NCBI GenBank assembly: GCA_026988155.1
Contig: JALSLW010000054.1
Location: 1 to 60,588 of the forward strand
Source of the DNA: Methylomonas sp.
GTDB taxonomy: Bacteria; Pseudomonadota; Gammaproteobacteria; Methylococcales; Methylomonadaceae
Reading direction: 5' to 3'
DNA length: 60,588 bases
Positions 6,957 through 16,310 of this stretch are shown piece by piece; positions within the stretch are counted from its first letter, which is position 1; every line of letters begins with the position of its first letter. A program made the translations under genes and the position numbers. A model generated the notes under the pieces. The model saw only the letters and a list, made by a program, of their open reading frames with translations. It had not been told where the DNA came from and ran no database searches.

Positions 6957-8597
6957 TTAAAAGTAATAGCCAATTTCTAATCTGATATGATCATCATCAC
7001 GAATAGCATAGCTTGGATCTGTTATTGGTGCACCGCTATACAGTCGCATTTCCAGATCGACCTTAAAACTATCACCTAGCCGTCTGCTTGCTTCAATGTT
7101 ATAAAACTTGCTGTTATTAGTACGGTCAAACATAATGCCTGCTAAAATTTCAGTACTTTGAACATCATTAAAAGCAAATCGCAAAGCAGTTAAAAAATCA
7201 TCCTGGAAGGGGGCCAGCCTATTGTTAGCGCCTCGGGTATCATACATATATTCAACTACAAACCCCAGATCCAGCCCGGAGCTGAAAAGATCAAATAAGG
7301 TGTATTCAATACCTGTAGTCATTGCATAAAATGTATTTCCCTGCCCCGAACGCATAATTCCTTCATGCTTAAAAATCCAGTCTTCGTGAGTCAGCTGCAA
7401 ATCAAGCCCCGTTTGATTGATCAGTTCATAGTATGGTATCAGCTGCATTGAACCCGATGGCGATAACTTTGCTTTAAACGTTGGTTCTCTGCTGGTGCCA
7501 TAAAAATGAGAAACACCCACATCCCAATCACCGATGACATGAGACCAACGTACGGCATAAGCCATGTGCTTCTCAATGCCATGATGCTCAAATTCAGCCT
7601 CCCCTACACTCACTTCCGGAAAACTTCTGAACCGTCCTTCACTGCCAGGAAAGGTGCGTTCTCTAAAGCCCGGCAAAACAAATAGATCTACTGTTCCCCA
7701 GTCCCTTATGAGTGCCAAATTAATCATGGGCTGACCTAGTTTATCTTCAGTATCGGTATTTTCAATCAGATCTGTCTGATTGATGATATCAACTAAATGC
7801 AAGCCTTCTGCAACGCCCCAAAAAACCTTTCGAAAGCCAACGCGCAGCTCCCATTCATCTTCAGATAATAGCCAGGTTAATTCACGAATATCAAAATGAG
7901 TGCGCCGATTATCATGCTGAGAATATCTAAAAAAAGGGGAAAAGGTAAAGCTTTGTTTGCCATTATCCCATTCACGATAGAGTTCTGGCTCAATGGCTCC
8001 CGATATATAATTATTATGCTGCTGAGAATCTAGTTTATGATGAAAAAAGCCTAATTCTTCAACACTGATTTTTCCAGACAACTCCCAATCAGAAAAGTAA
8101 GCGCTGCTTTTAATAGTTTCAGTTGGCTCACCTTTGATATTTCTAGCATCTGAAGCCACAGGCATTTTAATGGAAGTATCCAGTACATTTTGCAATATAT
8201 TATTAGTTGCTGGTGATACAGCTAAACTCAATAAGATATGGCTATCATTTTTTTTAACAATGAACTTATCTGGCTTAACATCTGCTTTAAAATCAAATAC
8301 GACTCTTAAAATATTATTAGCTCTTTGACTAGTCCTTATTCTCTCTACGTACAACGATTTATCGACTGGTGCTACAAAATCATTTGCTAATGTTACATCA
8401 TTAAAATCTATAACTAAGCGGTCAGGTTCAGTAAGAAAAAATGTTTTATTTTCAGTTTTGCCTGTTAAAGAAAAGTCAACTTCAACTTGTCTGTCTATAC
8501 TTTTTCCATAATTTATAGATAAAAGCTGGGCTTGCTGTGCATGGCAAACTCCACTGACAAACAGGGCACATAGAAAAAAAATATTTAATTTTTTCAT
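6957..8597 (-). CDS. AMIN-domain outer-membrane beta-barrel protein
   Basis: 546 residues. A signal peptide (ending CHAQ, about residue 21) is followed by an AMIN-like beta-sandwich at about 25-130 (NYGKSIDRQVEVDFSLTGKT, LVIDFNDV, ILRVVFDFKA). AMIN domains usually anchor periplasmic proteins to peptidoglycan or secretion partners. A short linker leads to a barrel region from about 165 to the end, with alternating-residue strands and a DUF1302-like segment (FRKVFWGVAEGLHLVDIINQ). The chain ends in YYF, an aromatic terminus typical of BAM-assembled barrels. It lies at the edge of the polysaccharide cluster, so polymer export or anchoring is plausible. That role is inference. Confidence 0.7.
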   Translation of the reverse strand: MKKLNIFFLCALFVSGVCHAQQAQLLSINYGKSIDRQVEVDFSLTGKTENKTFFLTEPDRLVIDFNDVTLANDFVAPVDKSLYVERIRTSQRANNILRVVFDFKADVKPDKFIVKKNDSHILLSLAVSPATNNILQNVLDTSIKMPVASDARNIKGEPTETIKSSAYFSDWELSGKISVEELGFFHHKLDSQQHNNYISGAIEPELYREWDNGKQSFTFSPFFRYSQHDNRRTHFDIRELTWLLSEDEWELRVGFRKVFWGVAEGLHLVDIINQTDLIENTDTEDKLGQPMINLALIRDWGTVDLFVLPGFRERTFPGSEGRFRSFPEVSVGEAEFEHHGIEKHMAYAVRWSHVIGDWDVGVSHFYGTSREPTFKAKLSPSGSMQLIPYYELINQTGLDLQLTHEDWIFKHEGIMRSGQGNTFYAMTTGIEYTLFDLFSSGLDLGFVVEYMYDTRGANNRLAPFQDDFLTALRFAFNDVQSTEILAGIMFDRTNNSKFYNIEASRRLGDSFKVDLEMRLYSGAPITDPSYAIRDDDHIRLEIGYYF

Positions 8598-8785
8598 AAT
8601 AATTAATTTTTTTATAATTTTTTAATAGATTTTATAAGTTAAGAATAGCGCAATATAATAACATTGACTCTTTTTGACAGGGATTGATAAGTCTATAAGT
8701 CGACTGCATCACACGACACCCTCAGACTAGGAAATATGCTTCTAAAAAACGAGGAAGGTATCAAGAAAATACGGAGTATGGAGTT

Positions 8786-9547
8786 TCAATATCTTAGCTT
8801 ATACCATAGCCTGCCCAGCCATTCATGGATAGCCATGGAACTTATTTCAAGAGCCCGTGCGGAAGGCAAGAAAGAAAAAATATCGATTTTAGACATTGAT
8901 AAGAAAACTGTCGGAGCAGGAACAACAGTTAGCCCAACACGTTTAAACTGTTCAACAGCTCTTCCCATATGCATGGCATGAGTAATAAGAATAATACGAC
9001 TTACCATGTCATTTGCTAAAATTTTCTGAGAATAAAGCGCATTTTCTGCTGTATTTCTACTTTCAGGCTCTAGCCATCGGACAGGTGTATTAAATTCCTT
9101 TTCGAGCACTCCAGCCATCAAACTTGCTTCGCTTTCGTTTTTTTGATCAAATACGCTGCCACCACTTACCAGAACCGGCAACTTTGTCTTTTTTGCCAAG
9201 TACGCCGTATAGCGTACACGCTGTAATGTTCGGTCTTTTAGTGTTATATCGGCATCATATTCAAGCGCATTTTTACTGGCCCCGCCACCAATAACGACAA
9301 TAGCCTGAGGGCTAATTTCATTTATTGAAGAGTAATCTAGCACAGGGTACTGCTGCTGAGATTCAGCTAAAAATAATGCAACAATAGGGAGGCTTAGCAA
9401 AAGCAAACTGAGCAGAGGAATAAGTAGAAACCCTCCGCCCTTACCTTCGTTCTTTACTACATAAAAAAAACCAAAAAAAGAAGCCATCAATAAGCTGGCG
9501 AGCGGCAGCAATAGGGTTTTTATTACATAAATGATCCAAATATCCAT
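8786..9547 (-). CDS. YdcF/ElyC-like (DUF218) membrane protein
   Basis: 253 residues. Two N-terminal membrane helices (about 5-30 and 38-60) are followed by a DUF218 domain: AIVVIGGGASKNALEYDADI, then PVLVSGGSVFD, SRNTAENALYS and ILITHAMHMGRAVEQFKRVG. The family includes SanA, YdcF and ElyC, linked to envelope and lipid-carrier maintenance; the biochemical activity is not settled. It is 6 bp from the priming transferase gene upstream, in the same direction. This fits a role in undecaprenyl-linked polysaccharide assembly. Confidence 0.8.
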   Translation of the reverse strand: MDIWIIYVIKTLLLPLASLLMASFFGFFYVVKNEGKGGGFLLIPLLSLLLLSLPIVALFLAESQQQYPVLDYSSINEISPQAIVVIGGGASKNALEYDADITLKDRTLQRVRYTAYLAKKTKLPVLVSGGSVFDQKNESEASLMAGVLEKEFNTPVRWLEPESRNTAENALYSQKILANDMVSRIILITHAMHMGRAVEQFKRVGLTVVPAPTVFLSMSKIDIFSFLPSARALEISSMAIHEWLGRLWYKLRY

Positions 9548-9553
9548 TACCGA

Positions 9554-10942
9554 CTATCTAGCCCCTTTACCCCATAAAATTATTTCAATGGTATGAACAA
9601 TAATTGTAAAATCGAGGAATAGACTATAATTTTTTACATAATATAAATCATACTGCAGCTTTTGAACGGCATCTTCTTCGCTAGCGCCATAGGGGTAGCA
9701 CAATTGAGCCCAGCCTGTTATGCCCGGCTTTACACGATGCCGCTTGCGATAATAAGGAATATTTTTATCAAACTGATCAACAAACTGTGGTCTTTCGGGG
9801 CGAGGACCAACAAAGCTCATATCGCCTCGAAAAACATTCCATATTTGAGGCAGTTCATCCAGCCTCACCTTTCTTATAAAAGCACCAATGCGAGTCACCC
9901 TGCTATCATTTTCTTTAGCCCACTGTGCTCCCTGTGCTTCGGCATCAGTTCGCATACTTCTGAACTTGATAACATCAAAATTTTTATCTAGCTCACCAAC
10001 GCGTGTCTGTTTATAAAAAATAGGACCTTTAAATCCGCTTTCAATATAAATGGCGCAGGCAACTATGAGCATAAAAGGCCAGCTGACCATCAGTAAAGCA
10101 GAACTGGCTAAAATATCAACAAACCTTTTTCCATAAATCCTCAAGCCCCCATTGGCAAAGCCATCAGAAAAGACAAACCAGCTGGGGTAAATATTCTCCA
10201 GATCTATCATTGATTTTTCTCTTTCATAAAAAGTCAATAAATCAAGGATATCTATGCCATGCACCTTGCAGTCAAGCAAATCATCCATTGGAAATGCACC
10301 GCGCCTATCATCCAGTGCCAGCACAATTTCATCTATATCGAACCCTTTAACTACAGACAAAATACTTTCATATTCTGAAATTACTTTGTGGCCAGTAACC
10401 ACTACAGGCGCGTTATTTAAATTAAGGCATGCTGTTATTTTAAACCCGCGATGAATATATTCGTTATTGCTTTCTACTAATTTTCTGGCATTCTTCCCTG
10501 TACCAATAACAAGAATTTTCTTTTTTAGATCAGAGTTATTTATATATGTATAAAACAAATAGCGACAAAATAAAATGCCTACCCCAGCCAGTGCAAATGA
10601 ATAAAGCAGTACACTTCTTGCAATTGTAAATTCAGGGAAAGAATAATAGATGACTAACAGTACAATTAATGCTGATACAAAACTAATGCCTATTCTAGGC
10701 AGCAAATGATAGTCATCCCAACTTAAGCTGCGCCGATAGAGTCCTAAACCAATATTAGATATAGTGGTTACAATAGCAAAAATGGCACTGGAAAGAATAA
10801 TATAATCAGTTGAATACCATGATGAGCTATAAAAAAAACGAAAATCAGTCCCCCAGTACATAGCAAAAAACAGTACTAAAAACTCTACAATAAATAGTCC
10901 TATGTATGCACTGGATAAATAGTGTCTAAAAATTCTAATCAT
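9554..10942 (-). CDS. Priming sugar-phosphate transferase, EpsB2 type
   Basis: 462 residues. Four or more N-terminal membrane helices are followed by a Rossmann-like segment (ILVIGTGKNARKLVES, about residue 142). The C-terminal bacterial sugar transferase domain has KRFVDILAS, FYKQTRVG, KFRSMRTDAE, RLDELPQIWNVFRGDMSFVG and PRPERPQFV. The ending PYGASEEDAVQKLQYDLYYV is characteristic of the PEP-CTERM-associated family I know as TIGR03013. The enzyme transfers a sugar-1-phosphate from UDP-sugar to undecaprenyl phosphate at the inner membrane, the first step of repeat-unit assembly. It sits between the protease and YdcF genes with 6-7 bp gaps, so all three are likely co-transcribed. Confidence 0.92.
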   Translation of the reverse strand: MIRIFRHYLSSAYIGLFIVEFLVLFFAMYWGTDFRFFYSSSWYSTDYIILSSAIFAIVTTISNIGLGLYRRSLSWDDYHLLPRIGISFVSALIVLLVIYYSFPEFTIARSVLLYSFALAGVGILFCRYLFYTYINNSDLKKKILVIGTGKNARKLVESNNEYIHRGFKITACLNLNNAPVVVTGHKVISEYESILSVVKGFDIDEIVLALDDRRGAFPMDDLLDCKVHGIDILDLLTFYEREKSMIDLENIYPSWFVFSDGFANGGLRIYGKRFVDILASSALLMVSWPFMLIVACAIYIESGFKGPIFYKQTRVGELDKNFDVIKFRSMRTDAEAQGAQWAKENDSRVTRIGAFIRKVRLDELPQIWNVFRGDMSFVGPRPERPQFVDQFDKNIPYYRKRHRVKPGITGWAQLCYPYGASEEDAVQKLQYDLYYVKNYSLFLDFTIIVHTIEIILWGKGAR

Positions 10943-10949
10943 ATTTTCT

Positions 10950-11711
10950 TCACATCAAGTTATTTTTAATTAATAAATCATTTAAATGCCTAATGGGTAT
11001 TGCATAGGTGATTCCGCTTGGTTTAGAAAGCATATTCTCTTTACTTTCTTTTACAAACACTTTGTTAACAATACCTATAACATGCCCTGTTTCTGGGTTA
11101 TAAACAGGGCTGCCACTATTTCCTGGGTAAGCTGTAGCATCTAATTGATAGACTTCAAACGGATCTCGCAGCCGTCTTAACAGCTGAGCATTTATTTGCC
11201 TAGACCTTATTGCAGGTAGAGCAACTGGAGTGACCGCAGAAACGATTCCTTTATGTGTTACCGGGTAAAGCCCCAGCACCATCCCTATCGGATACCCTGT
11301 AAAAACGATCGATTGGCCATCACGGACCGCTCTTTTAGATATCTTCAATGCAGGCAATGTACCTGAAACAAGTTGCAATATTGCAATATCGTGCACTTTG
11401 TCAGTTGCTATTGCTTTAACTTCCAGCACGGCTACTTTTTTATTTTCTCGTACAAAAATAGCGATTTTTTCAATGTTTTTATGGTCTATTTTTTTAGGCA
11501 ATACATGTGCATTTGTTACAATTAGACGTCCATTGCCAATTGCAAACCCGGTTCCTAAAAAAATACTTTGTGGGGACCGTTTCGGCATAAATGTACCTAC
11601 AGCCACAACCGACCCTTTTATTTTTTCAATAATATCAGGTAAAGAGTCGGCATTTACACTAGCAGATATTAATGAATTTAAGATAAATACAAAAAAATAA
11701 GCTAATTTCAT
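10950..11711 (-). CDS. Exported trypsin-like serine protease
   Basis: 253 residues with a signal peptide (residues 1-21, ending SVNA). A complete chymotrypsin-type triad is visible: His in VTNAHVLP, Asp in HDIAILQL and Ser in YPGNSGSPVY. There is no PDZ domain, unlike DegP/DegS. It probably acts in the periplasm. It is the first gene of the minus-strand set with the EpsB2-like transferase (7 bp gap) and is divergent from the acyl-CoA ligase. A role in processing or quality control of exported matrix proteins is inference. Confidence 0.85.
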   Translation of the reverse strand: MKLAYFFVFILNSLISASVNADSLPDIIEKIKGSVVAVGTFMPKRSPQSIFLGTGFAIGNGRLIVTNAHVLPKKIDHKNIEKIAIFVRENKKVAVLEVKAIATDKVHDIAILQLVSGTLPALKISKRAVRDGQSIVFTGYPIGMVLGLYPVTHKGIVSAVTPVALPAIRSRQINAQLLRRLRDPFEVYQLDATAYPGNSGSPVYNPETGHVIGIVNKVFVKESKENMLSKPSGITYAIPIRHLNDLLIKNNLM

Positions 11712-11789
11712 TTAAATACCATCAAGCCAGCAAAAAACATTTATTATGTACAAAAAATTTTGGGTTCAATTTAAGTGTCTTTAAAATCT

Positions 11790-13364
11790 ATGCCAATATT
11801 ATTTCATCATATTCTTTCTTGCTCGGCACAAAACCATGCCAAATCAGTTGCATTAATCCATAAAAAAAACACATGGTCATATCAGGAGTTAAATGAACTT
11901 ACTGATAGGCAGGCACTAGCTTTACAAGAAATCGGTCTAAAACCGCAGGCTCGCGTTGGCATTTTTTTACCTAAACAGCTAGAAACTGTATCCAGTTTTT
12001 TTTCTACAGCTAAAGCAGGTGGTATATTTGTACCTATCAACCCTGTGTTAAAACCGTCCCAAGTAGAGCACATTCTAAATGATTGCAGCGTACAAATACT
12101 GATTACCTCAGCATCTAGGCTAAAAGTTTTATCAGAAAAACTGTCTCGCTGTTCAAGCTTAACTGCTATTATTATAGTCGAAAATAAAATGCCTGAGACT
12201 ATTTCGCTGTCTCAATCTATTTTAACATGGAATAATTTTCTTTCCCTAGCTAAAGACAACAGCTCTTATCCGCAGATTATTGATACAGATATTGTCGCGA
12301 TCCTTTATACATCAGGCAGTACCGGAAAACCAAAAGGAGTTATTCTTTCGCATAGAAACATTATTGCGGGGACAAAAAGCGTTTCAAAATATCTAAATTT
12401 AACCTGTTATGACCGACTGCTAGCTGTTTTGCCACTTAGCTTTGATTATGGCTTAAACCAACTGACGACCGCTCTTTATTCCGGCGCATGCTGCGTTATG
12501 CTCGATTATCTTTTACCCCGTGATGTCATTAAAACGATTGAACAAAATAAAATCACAGGCGTAGCTGGCGTTCCTCCGCTATTTGCACAAATCAGCTCAT
12601 TAAGCTGGCCAGAGTCAATAAAGTCACATTTGCGCTATTTTACCAATTCAGGTGGCAAGCTAGCTGTTTCAATCATTAATACACTTCAAAAACAGCTGCC
12701 CAATGTACAGCTGTTTTTAATGTATGGATTGACTGAGGCATTTCGCTCCACTTACCTCCTTCCCGAACAGCTTAAGAATCGGCCTGATTCAATAGGAAAA
12801 GCCATTCCAAATGCAAAAATACTGGTTGTCAGAAAAGATGGCAGTCTCTGCAATGCAAATGAGCCTGGTGAACTCGTGCATTGCGGCTCTCTTGTTAGTC
12901 TTGGCTATTGGAATAACCCAGAAGAAACTGCTAAACGCTATAAACCCGTCCCCACCCAAATCCATGAATTGCCTATAACAGAAACCGCCGTATGGTCGGG
13001 AGATCAAGTCAGTTTTGATGATGAAGGCTATTTATATTTTATTGGCCGTGATGATGAAATGATAAAAACATCAGGCTATCGAGTAAGCCCTACTGAAATA
13101 GAAGATGAACTGTACGCTTCAGGGTTAGTTAAAGAAGCGGTGGCTTTAGGCATAAAACATGAAACATTAGGTCAGACGATACATGTTTTTGTCACCGGTA
13201 AAAACAGTAACTGCAATTGTCAGCTAGACTTATTATCATATTGCAAAGAAAAACTGCCAAATTATATGGTACCTGAAAATATAACAGTTTTAGATGCTTT
13301 CCCTAAAAATGCAAATGGCAAAATAGATAGAGTTGCCCTTACCAGTAGTTCGATTTATGAATAA
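11790..13364 (+). CDS. Acyl-CoA ligase (AMP-forming), exosortase A system-associated
   Basis: 524 residues from the ATG at 11790. A GTG at 11775 would add five residues, but neither start has a clear ribosome site, and the family usually begins near M..L.HH.L. ANL-superfamily motifs are present: ILYTSGSTGKPKGVILSHRN, MYGLTEAFRS, GDQVSFDDEGYLYFIGRDDE, IKTSGYRVSPTEIE, and the C-terminal lysine in NANGKIDR. It matches the family TIGR03098 as I know it, which is always found with exosortase-A polysaccharide loci. Its substrate is unknown. It overlaps the decarboxylase start by 8 bp, and a carrier protein and two hydrolases sit close by. Confidence 0.9.
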   Translation: MPILFHHILSCSAQNHAKSVALIHKKNTWSYQELNELTDRQALALQEIGLKPQARVGIFLPKQLETVSSFFSTAKAGGIFVPINPVLKPSQVEHILNDCSVQILITSASRLKVLSEKLSRCSSLTAIIIVENKMPETISLSQSILTWNNFLSLAKDNSSYPQIIDTDIVAILYTSGSTGKPKGVILSHRNIIAGTKSVSKYLNLTCYDRLLAVLPLSFDYGLNQLTTALYSGACCVMLDYLLPRDVIKTIEQNKITGVAGVPPLFAQISSLSWPESIKSHLRYFTNSGGKLAVSIINTLQKQLPNVQLFLMYGLTEAFRSTYLLPEQLKNRPDSIGKAIPNAKILVVRKDGSLCNANEPGELVHCGSLVSLGYWNNPEETAKRYKPVPTQIHELPITETAVWSGDQVSFDDEGYLYFIGRDDEMIKTSGYRVSPTEIEDELYASGLVKEAVALGIKHETLGQTIHVFVTGKNSNCNCQLDLLSYCKEKLPNYMVPENITVLDAFPKNANGKIDRVALTSSSIYE

Positions 13365-14592
13365 TATGTCCCAGCACTATACGCCTCTTAGTAATTTTCA
13401 AGTTAAAAATAATCAGCTTTTCCTTTCTGGCGTTGCATTAAAGCAACTCTCAAACCGAGTGGGTCATACCCCCTTTTATGCCTATGACCGTTCATTGATC
13501 ACCCGGCGTTTTTTTGAATTAAGAAAAAACATGCCTCATGATCTTAAAATTCACTATGCAATAAAAGCAAACCCAATGCCTGCTTTGGTACAGCACATGG
13601 CAACCTTAGCTGATGGTTTTGACACCGCCTCTGCTGGAGAAATGAAAACAGCCCTTGATACCACAATGAATGCAAACAATATTAGCATTGCGGGCCCAGG
13701 AAAACGTCCACAAGAAATACAGCAGGCGATTGCCGCGGGAATAACCATCAACATCGAATCAAAATCTGAACTCTCAGTAATTGAAAAAACTTCTAGCCAA
13801 TTAGGGCTTGCTGCCAATGTTGCTATACGCATTAATCCGGCATTTGAACTAAAAATGGCAGGTGTAAAGATGGGCGGTGGCGCAAAGCCCTTTGGAATTG
13901 ATGAAGAACAGGTCCCATCCGTTTTGAAAGCATTCAAAGAAATGGATCTTTCCTTTAAAGGCTTCCACGTCTATAGCGGTTCTCAAAATTTAAAAGAGGA
14001 TTCTATTATAGAAGCGCAAAATCAAACTTTTCTATTAATAAATAAATTGTCCGAACACTGTGCTACAGCAATAGAAACACTAAATATTGGCGGCGGATTT
14101 GGCATTCCCTATTTTGCCAGTGACACACCTATAAATACCCAAAAGATAGGGGAGCAGTTAAATGAATCAATGCTTAAGTTCAAAAAAAGCAATCCGCAAA
14201 CTGATATTATTATTGAGCTTGGACGCTACTTAGTTGGAGAAGCGGGCATTTATGTCTGCCAAGTTATAGATAAGAAAATATCTCGGGAGAAAACGTTTTT
14301 AGTTGTGAATGGCGGTTTACACCATCACTTGGCTGCTAGCGGAAATTTTGGACAAATTATCAGAAAAAACTACCCTATTGTCAATGGCGGCAAAATAAAA
14401 TCTGAAATAATGGAATCCGTCAACATAGTTGGGCCTTTATGTACCCCTTTAGATATATTGGCTGAAAATATTGAGTTGCCCGTTACAGATGTAGGCGATT
14501 ATATTGCTGTCTTTCAGTCTGGCGCTTATGGCTATACCTCAAGCCCTCATAAATTTTTAAGTCAGCCCAGCTGTGAAGAAATTATGGTTTAG
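13357..14592 (+). CDS. PLP-dependent decarboxylase, exosortase A system-associated
   Basis: 411 residues from the ATG at 13357, which overlaps the ligase stop (13362-13364); a second ATG at 13366 is also possible. The fold is that of ornithine/diaminopimelate decarboxylases: PLP lysine in IHYAIKANPMP, glycine-rich LNIGGGFGIPY, ELGRYLVGEAG, and the C-terminal catalytic loop GPLCTPLDIL with GAYGYTSS. It matches the family TIGR03099. By analogy it decarboxylates an amino-acid-like substrate, perhaps bound to the adjacent carrier protein; the true substrate is unknown. Its 3' end overlaps the convergent hydrolase gene by 11 bp. Confidence 0.9.
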   Translation: MNNMSQHYTPLSNFQVKNNQLFLSGVALKQLSNRVGHTPFYAYDRSLITRRFFELRKNMPHDLKIHYAIKANPMPALVQHMATLADGFDTASAGEMKTALDTTMNANNISIAGPGKRPQEIQQAIAAGITINIESKSELSVIEKTSSQLGLAANVAIRINPAFELKMAGVKMGGGAKPFGIDEEQVPSVLKAFKEMDLSFKGFHVYSGSQNLKEDSIIEAQNQTFLLINKLSEHCATAIETLNIGGGFGIPYFASDTPINTQKIGEQLNESMLKFKKSNPQTDIIIELGRYLVGEAGIYVCQVIDKKISREKTFLVVNGGLHHHLAASGNFGQIIRKNYPIVNGGKIKSEIMESVNIVGPLCTPLDILAENIELPVTDVGDYIAVFQSGAYGYTSSPHKFLSQPSCEEIMV

Positions 14593-15499
14593 CTGATGAA
14601 GATTCAATCATTAGCAGCCAATCAAGTGTCCACTTAGCTACTTGATCCCGCCAAACTGCTGAGGAAAAGGTATGGTCTGCCTCTAATAGTTCATGCTGCG
14701 ATACACGATCCTCTGCCATTAAAGCCTGCCACTTCTGATCAGACTTTACTAGCTCTCTAAATTGATCTGCTGTTAAATCATGGCCACTTAAAATAAGTAA
14801 AACAGGGTGTTGAAACATTCCCAAACAATTACGCATTTTTTCGGGTAAACTCATGTTATGATTAAACAGACCATGTTTATTATTACCATGCACTTTTTTA
14901 CCATGACCAATGAATAATTGGCGAAAAAGATGCAACATGGATCGTAATGATTGCTGATAATTAAATTTAAATCTAAAAAACCTTACCCAAAATTTAGAAC
15001 TAATGATTTGTTCTAAATAATAATGTTTAAAGTATGCTTTAGCCTCACCCTGCTCTGTGTATACCCAAGGGTTAAGCAATACTAAGCCTTTAATCCTACT
15101 ATCTACATGTGCATAGAATAAAGCGGCTGAAGCAGCATCACAAAGCCCCCAAAGAATAACACCAGACAGATACGGACATTGCAACATAAAAACATCAATA
15201 GCAGATTGAATATCATCCTCTATCTGATCAAACCTCCTCGGGCTTCCGTTAGCATCACCAATACTGCGTTGATCAAAACGCATAACTGAAACCCCCTGTT
15301 CTGCCAGTTTTCTAGCCAACAAAATAAATTGGCGATGCGCTCCAACTCTGTATTGTGACCCGCCAACAATAATAAGTATTCCAATCGGCTTTTCATCCGA
15401 GGCGGTATGAACCATACCCAATAATTCATTTTCCCGACATTTAAAAACAACCGGGATTTCCGTCTCTATTTTACTAAGAGTTACTAGCTTTTCTGTCAT
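14582..15499 (-). CDS. Alpha/beta hydrolase 1, exosortase A system-associated
   Basis: 305 residues from the ATG at 15499, which overlaps the previous stop as ATGA; a TTG at 15505 is less likely. The alpha/beta-hydrolase core has an oxyanion strand (IGILIIVGGSQYRVGAHRQF), the turn FDQRSIGDANG and the nucleophile elbow WGLCDAASAAL, where the nucleophile is cysteine rather than serine. That Cys elbow is usual for family TIGR03100. The acid/base residues lie in LSGHDLTADQF and EADHTF. It probably cleaves a thioester or ester intermediate made with the ligase and carrier protein; this is inference. Confidence 0.88.
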   Translation of the reverse strand: MTEKLVTLSKIETEIPVVFKCRENELLGMVHTASDEKPIGILIIVGGSQYRVGAHRQFILLARKLAEQGVSVMRFDQRSIGDANGSPRRFDQIEDDIQSAIDVFMLQCPYLSGVILWGLCDAASAALFYAHVDSRIKGLVLLNPWVYTEQGEAKAYFKHYYLEQIISSKFWVRFFRFKFNYQQSLRSMLHLFRQLFIGHGKKVHGNNKHGLFNHNMSLPEKMRNCLGMFQHPVLLILSGHDLTADQFRELVKSDQKWQALMAEDRVSQHELLEADHTFSSAVWRDQVAKWTLDWLLMIESSSAKP

Positions 15500-16302
15500 G
15501 AACAACTTTCTAATGTTCTCAAAAGCAGATCAGGCTGGAGAGCCCCCCCATGAACAGCCCAAAAAGAATTTCCTTTCACATGCCTAATAGATTTAAGGCA
15601 TTGTTTTTTTTTTAAAAATTCAGTTGCCTCTACAGTTTTCGATTGAAGCGGAGCATTATCATTTGAGATATAAATTAAAAAAATTTCCACATCTTCCGAA
15701 ATATCAATTTTCAAAACATCCAGCTGCATCAATATCGTCATCATCTCAGGATTTATTAAATACCCTGCTACCTCAATAAACTGTCCAGACATAATCTGCT
15801 GTTTAAGGTCGGTAATTTTTACTTGAGATAAACTACCATTCATAATTCCCGCCACGGTTTTTAACCTTAAAAATTGCGTTACAAACGGCTCCCCAAATAA
15901 AACGGGGTGCCACAAAATCAGTTTTTCAACTTTTAGGTTAACGCTTGACATACAATCCATAGCAAGAAGAGAACCTAATCTCAACCCCCAAAAAGTGACT
16001 GTATTGGCGCCTTGCAAAGCTAACCATTGACAAGCAGAATCTATATCTAATTTCCAAATATCCCATGTTGCATCTGAAAATTCACCTGTACTTTCTCCAG
16101 TTCCAAACAAATCTATTTGCAGAACAGAATATCCTTGATCTGCAAATGCACGGCTTTGCTGAGAAATCACATGTCGTGCACAATTCATTTCCTCTGCGAA
16201 AGCAGGAATATGTAATATAAATTTTGATGATTCACCCTGCTTAGCAGGATAATAAACTGAAAATAATTTTCTCTGAATACCTTGTATAAAAAATGCCTGC
16301 AT
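15496..16302 (-). CDS. Alpha/beta hydrolase 2, exosortase A system-associated
   Basis: About 268 residues from the ATG at 16302; a GTG at 16305 directly before it is possible. The family TIGR03101 pattern is visible: HIPAFAEEMNCARHV near the N-terminus, LQIDLFGTGESTGEFSDATW, and WGLRLGSLLAMDC at the elbow, where an Arg/Leu context replaces the usual G-x-S-x-G. The catalytic machinery is therefore unusual, and its activity is unproven. It overlaps hydrolase 1 by 4 bp and follows the carrier-protein gene after 8 bp, so the three are translated together. Confidence 0.85.
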   Translation of the reverse strand: MQAFFIQGIQRKLFSVYYPAKQGESSKFILHIPAFAEEMNCARHVISQQSRAFADQGYSVLQIDLFGTGESTGEFSDATWDIWKLDIDSACQWLALQGANTVTFWGLRLGSLLAMDCMSSVNLKVEKLILWHPVLFGEPFVTQFLRLKTVAGIMNGSLSQVKITDLKQQIMSGQFIEVAGYLINPEMMTILMQLDVLKIDISEDVEIFLIYISNDNAPLQSKTVEATEFLKKKQCLKSIRHVKGNSFWAVHGGALQPDLLLRTLESCS

Positions 16303-16310
16303 CACTCCAA

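Noticed and set aside
6677-6985. A 102-codon plus-strand reading frame across the CRISPR array.
   Set aside because: It is made of the CRISPR repeats themselves, which give the repeating peptide FLSCL.GSE. No ribosome site precedes it.
8736-8981. An 81-codon plus-strand frame overlapping the YdcF-like gene.
   Set aside because: It is antisense to a well-supported gene and has no recognisable product.
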